DNA from: Mageeibacillus sp. UBA5438
GTDB lineage: Bacteria; Bacillota; Clostridia; Saccharofermentanales; DTU023
NCBI GenBank assembly: GCA_002427535.1
Contig: DIRK01000056.1
Location: 12,526-26,805, forward strand
DNA: 14,280 bases
Reading direction: 5' to 3'
Under the pieces are notes generated by a model. The model worked only from the letters and a program-made list of their open reading frames with translations. It was not told where the DNA came from and did no database searches. Shown here piece after piece: positions 12,674 through 14,280 of the stretch; position 1 is the first letter of the stretch; each line of letters starts with the position of its first letter. A program made the position numbers and the translations under genes.

Positions 12674-13746
12674 TGGTCATGGAAAAGATTCCCGCGCCGA
12701 CATTTCGCGTATTCCAAAAGTTTGAGGAGACATCTAAGCGTGAGGGACTCTTCCCCGAAAAGGGAGTCGTCATCGCGGGGGTATCGGGGGGCGTCGACTC
12801 GATGCTTCTTCTTGCCTTTTTAAAGCGCGTCTCAAAAAGCATTCCCTTTCATTTAACAGCCTGCCACCTCGACCATCAGATTAGGGGGGAGGAGGCCAGG
12901 CTTGATCGCGAGCTTGTGAAATCTTTTTGTGAAGCAGCGTCGATCCCGCTTCAAATCTTTTCAGTGGACATCCCCCTTTACGCTGCCAAGATGAAAATGG
13001 GTCTTGAAGAGGCGGGTCGTATCAAACGGCGGGAGCTTTTTGAAAAAGCAGGCGAAGAACAACTGAAAATACTTAAACTTGTTGGGGAATACCGCATCGC
13101 CTTAGCCCACCATATGGACGATCGGGCGGAAAGCATTCTCATGCACATCGGGCGTGGCACGGGACTTCGGGGACTTGTCGGGATCCGTTACATCGACGGT
13201 CCCTATATTCGTCCGCTCCTTGATATCAGGCGAAGCGAGGTTGAAGAAGCGGCGAGTGCGTTGGGACTTCCTTGGCGTGACGATCGTTCCAACGTGTCGG
13301 ACGAGTTTTTAAGAAACCGCATTCGAAACCAACTGATCCCCGCCTGGGAAGAGACAGTGGGTTACGATCCTACGCCCCTTATTGTCCGCTTGGGCGATTT
13401 GGCCTTTCACGACGATGAGGCTTTGGAGGAACTTGCGACAGAATCGTTCAGAAAGGCTTTATTGCCGGATTTTAGCCTCTCTGTTTCAAGCCTGATGTCG
13501 TTGCCCTACGCGATTTATTCGAGGGTGATTCAACTCTTTTATTTAACAATGGCTGAGCCTCAGGAAGGTAAAAAAAGAGCGCCCCGGGAACTTACGACAA
13601 TGCAGTTAGAGACATTGCGACGGCTTTCAGAGGACATACAGTCGGGAAAACAAACACGCGCCCAACTCTCATGGCCGGGTGGAAGCGTGGTGACAATCGC
13701 CGAGGGGCGGATCTGGCTTTCTTGGCCGGATAAGACAAACGAATAG
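12673..13746 (+). CDS. tilS: tRNA(Ile)-lysidine synthase, short form
   Basis: TilS attaches lysine to C34 of the tRNA-Ile with anticodon CAU, so that it reads AUA and accepts isoleucine. In this 357-residue protein the ATP pyrophosphatase loop SGGVDS is at 38-43. CHLDHQIRGEEARLD, AHHMDDRAES, GTGLRGLVGI and DDRSNVSDEFLRNRIRNQLIP match the family. The open frame extends back to 12607 inside dnaB, but the ATG at 12673 overlaps the dnaB stop as TAATG and repeats the junction style of the neighbouring genes, so it is preferred; an ATG at 12679 is a second option. The protein ends after the central domain and lacks the extra C-terminal domain of E. coli and Bacillus TilS (over 430 aa), resembling the short Aquifex type. 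Confidence 0.92.
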   Translation: MVMEKIPAPTFRVFQKFEETSKREGLFPEKGVVIAGVSGGVDSMLLLAFLKRVSKSIPFHLTACHLDHQIRGEEARLDRELVKSFCEAASIPLQIFSVDIPLYAAKMKMGLEEAGRIKRRELFEKAGEEQLKILKLVGEYRIALAHHMDDRAESILMHIGRGTGLRGLVGIRYIDGPYIRPLLDIRRSEVEEAASALGLPWRDDRSNVSDEFLRNRIRNQLIPAWEETVGYDPTPLIVRLGDLAFHDDEALEELATESFRKALLPDFSLSVSSLMSLPYAIYSRVIQLFYLTMAEPQEGKKRAPRELTTMQLETLRRLSEDIQSGKQTRAQLSWPGGSVVTIAEGRIWLSWPDKTNE

Positions 13747-13765
13747 AATTTTCGGAGGTTAGAGA

Positions 13766-14280
13766 ATGAATCAGAAGATGCTAGAAAAGTATGCCGATGT
13801 GCTCGTAAAAGTCGGTGTCAATGTGCAAGAAGGCGACTCGATCCAGCTTCACAGCGATACGGAATCGCTCCCGCTTGCCCGTGAGATCGTCAGGCTGTGT
13901 TGGCGTTACGGCGCAAAAAATGTGATCACCAAGATCAGCGACAATGACATGGCGCTTGCTAAATACGATGAGGCGAAAGAGGAATCTCTCGGGTTTTTCC
14001 CAAGCTTTGAAGCCGATTACCGTGAGGCCATGCTGAAGGAAAAATACCATCGCATCTTTATCAGTTCGCCTTCGCTTGATCTTTTTGCCGATGTGGATCA
14101 AAAAAAGATCGAAACCGTGCAAAGGGCGGCTCTTGTTGCGACACAGCATCTTGACAAATACATGGACGCGGGCGATATCAAGTGGGTGGTGGGAGCCTGT
14201 CCGACCGTACGCTGGGCGAAGGAGCTTTTCCCTGAGCTTTCCGAGGACGAAGCGCTTCAAAAACTCTGGGACACCGTTTT
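13766..14280 (+). CDS. M29 family aminopeptidase (AmpS/PepS-like), 5' part, cut by window end
   Basis: An ATG at 13766, seven bases after GGAGG (13754-13758), opens a frame that runs to the window edge without a stop, giving 171 complete codons. The product begins MNQKMLEKYADVLVKVGVNVQEGD and continues with ESLPLAREIVRLCWRYGAKNV, HRIFISSPSLDLFADVD and VGACPTVRWAKELFP, all typical of the N-terminal half of thermophilic metalloaminopeptidase (M29) enzymes. These are cytosolic metal-dependent peptidases that remove N-terminal residues. The metal-binding Glu and His residues lie in the missing C-terminal half, so activity cannot be judged. It follows tilS by 19 bases without a terminator and is probably in the same transcript. 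Confidence 0.88.
   Translation, partial: MNQKMLEKYADVLVKVGVNVQEGDSIQLHSDTESLPLAREIVRLCWRYGAKNVITKISDNDMALAKYDEAKEESLGFFPSFEADYREAMLKEKYHRIFISSPSLDLFADVDQKKIETVQRAALVATQHLDKYMDAGDIKWVVGACPTVRWAKELFPELSEDEALQKLWDTV

Noticed and set aside
13781..14260. 159-codon antisense ORF at the right edge
   Set aside because: The + strand here encodes clear M29 aminopeptidase sequence with a good ribosome binding site; the antisense frame is a shadow.

Overview
The window reads as a chromosomal segment of a Bacillota (Firmicutes) bacterium, most likely a clostridial lineage of moderate GC content. The evidence is the gene order (rpmE, yqhQ/DUF1385, prmC, prfA, tsaC, and rpsF-ssb-rpsR, rplI-dnaB), strong AGGAGG-type ribosome binding sites, sigma-A-type promoters with 17-bp spacers, a tRNA gene with encoded CCA, and a YwlE-type arginine-phosphatase domain. 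I cannot name genus or species. Every gene is on the + strand and the sequence is densely coding. No stretch longer than about 150 bases lacks a gene, and I see no insertion sequence, prophage, CRISPR array or replication origin.

Layout. (1) 1-2702: the tail of a possible upstream gene, then a Cu(I)-exporting P-type ATPase (copA) that carries a second, CopZ-like metal-binding domain at its C-terminus. (2) 2706-2854: a compact tRNA-Val(GAC) unit with its own promoter and terminator. (3) 2922-4459: a DUF4438 protein and a histidine-phosphatase-family protein, probably co-transcribed. (4) 4490-9338: a translation-related operon: rpmE (L31), an intrinsic terminator, yqhQ (DUF1385 membrane protein), prmC, prfA (RF1), and a two-domain gene fusing a Sua5/TsaC threonylcarbamoyl-AMP synthase to a YwlE-like phosphatase. 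PrmC methylates the GGQ glutamine of the RF1 encoded next to it. (5) 9374-10766: rpsF-ssb-rpsR with promoter, a leader hairpin that looks like the S6:S18 autoregulatory site, and a strong terminator. (6) 10801 to the right edge: rplI-dnaB-tilS joined by TAATG stop/start overlaps, followed by the 5' part of an M29 (AmpS-like) aminopeptidase cut by the window end.

Most of this is ordinary housekeeping sequence. Two places stand out. First, the last 69 codons of copA look like a complete copZ gene kept inside copA: an AGGAGG site, an in-frame ATG, and a promoter-like TTGACG-17-TTAGAT all sit in the linker. The cell could therefore make both a fused chaperone domain and a free CopZ. Second, the TsaC/YwlE fusion hinges on a run of eight A residues. 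One extra A would turn the single ORF into two ordinary overlapping genes, and the run forms an A AAA AAG slippery heptamer for a ribosome starting at an ATG just before it. Both need experimental or comparative tests, which are stated in the findings.
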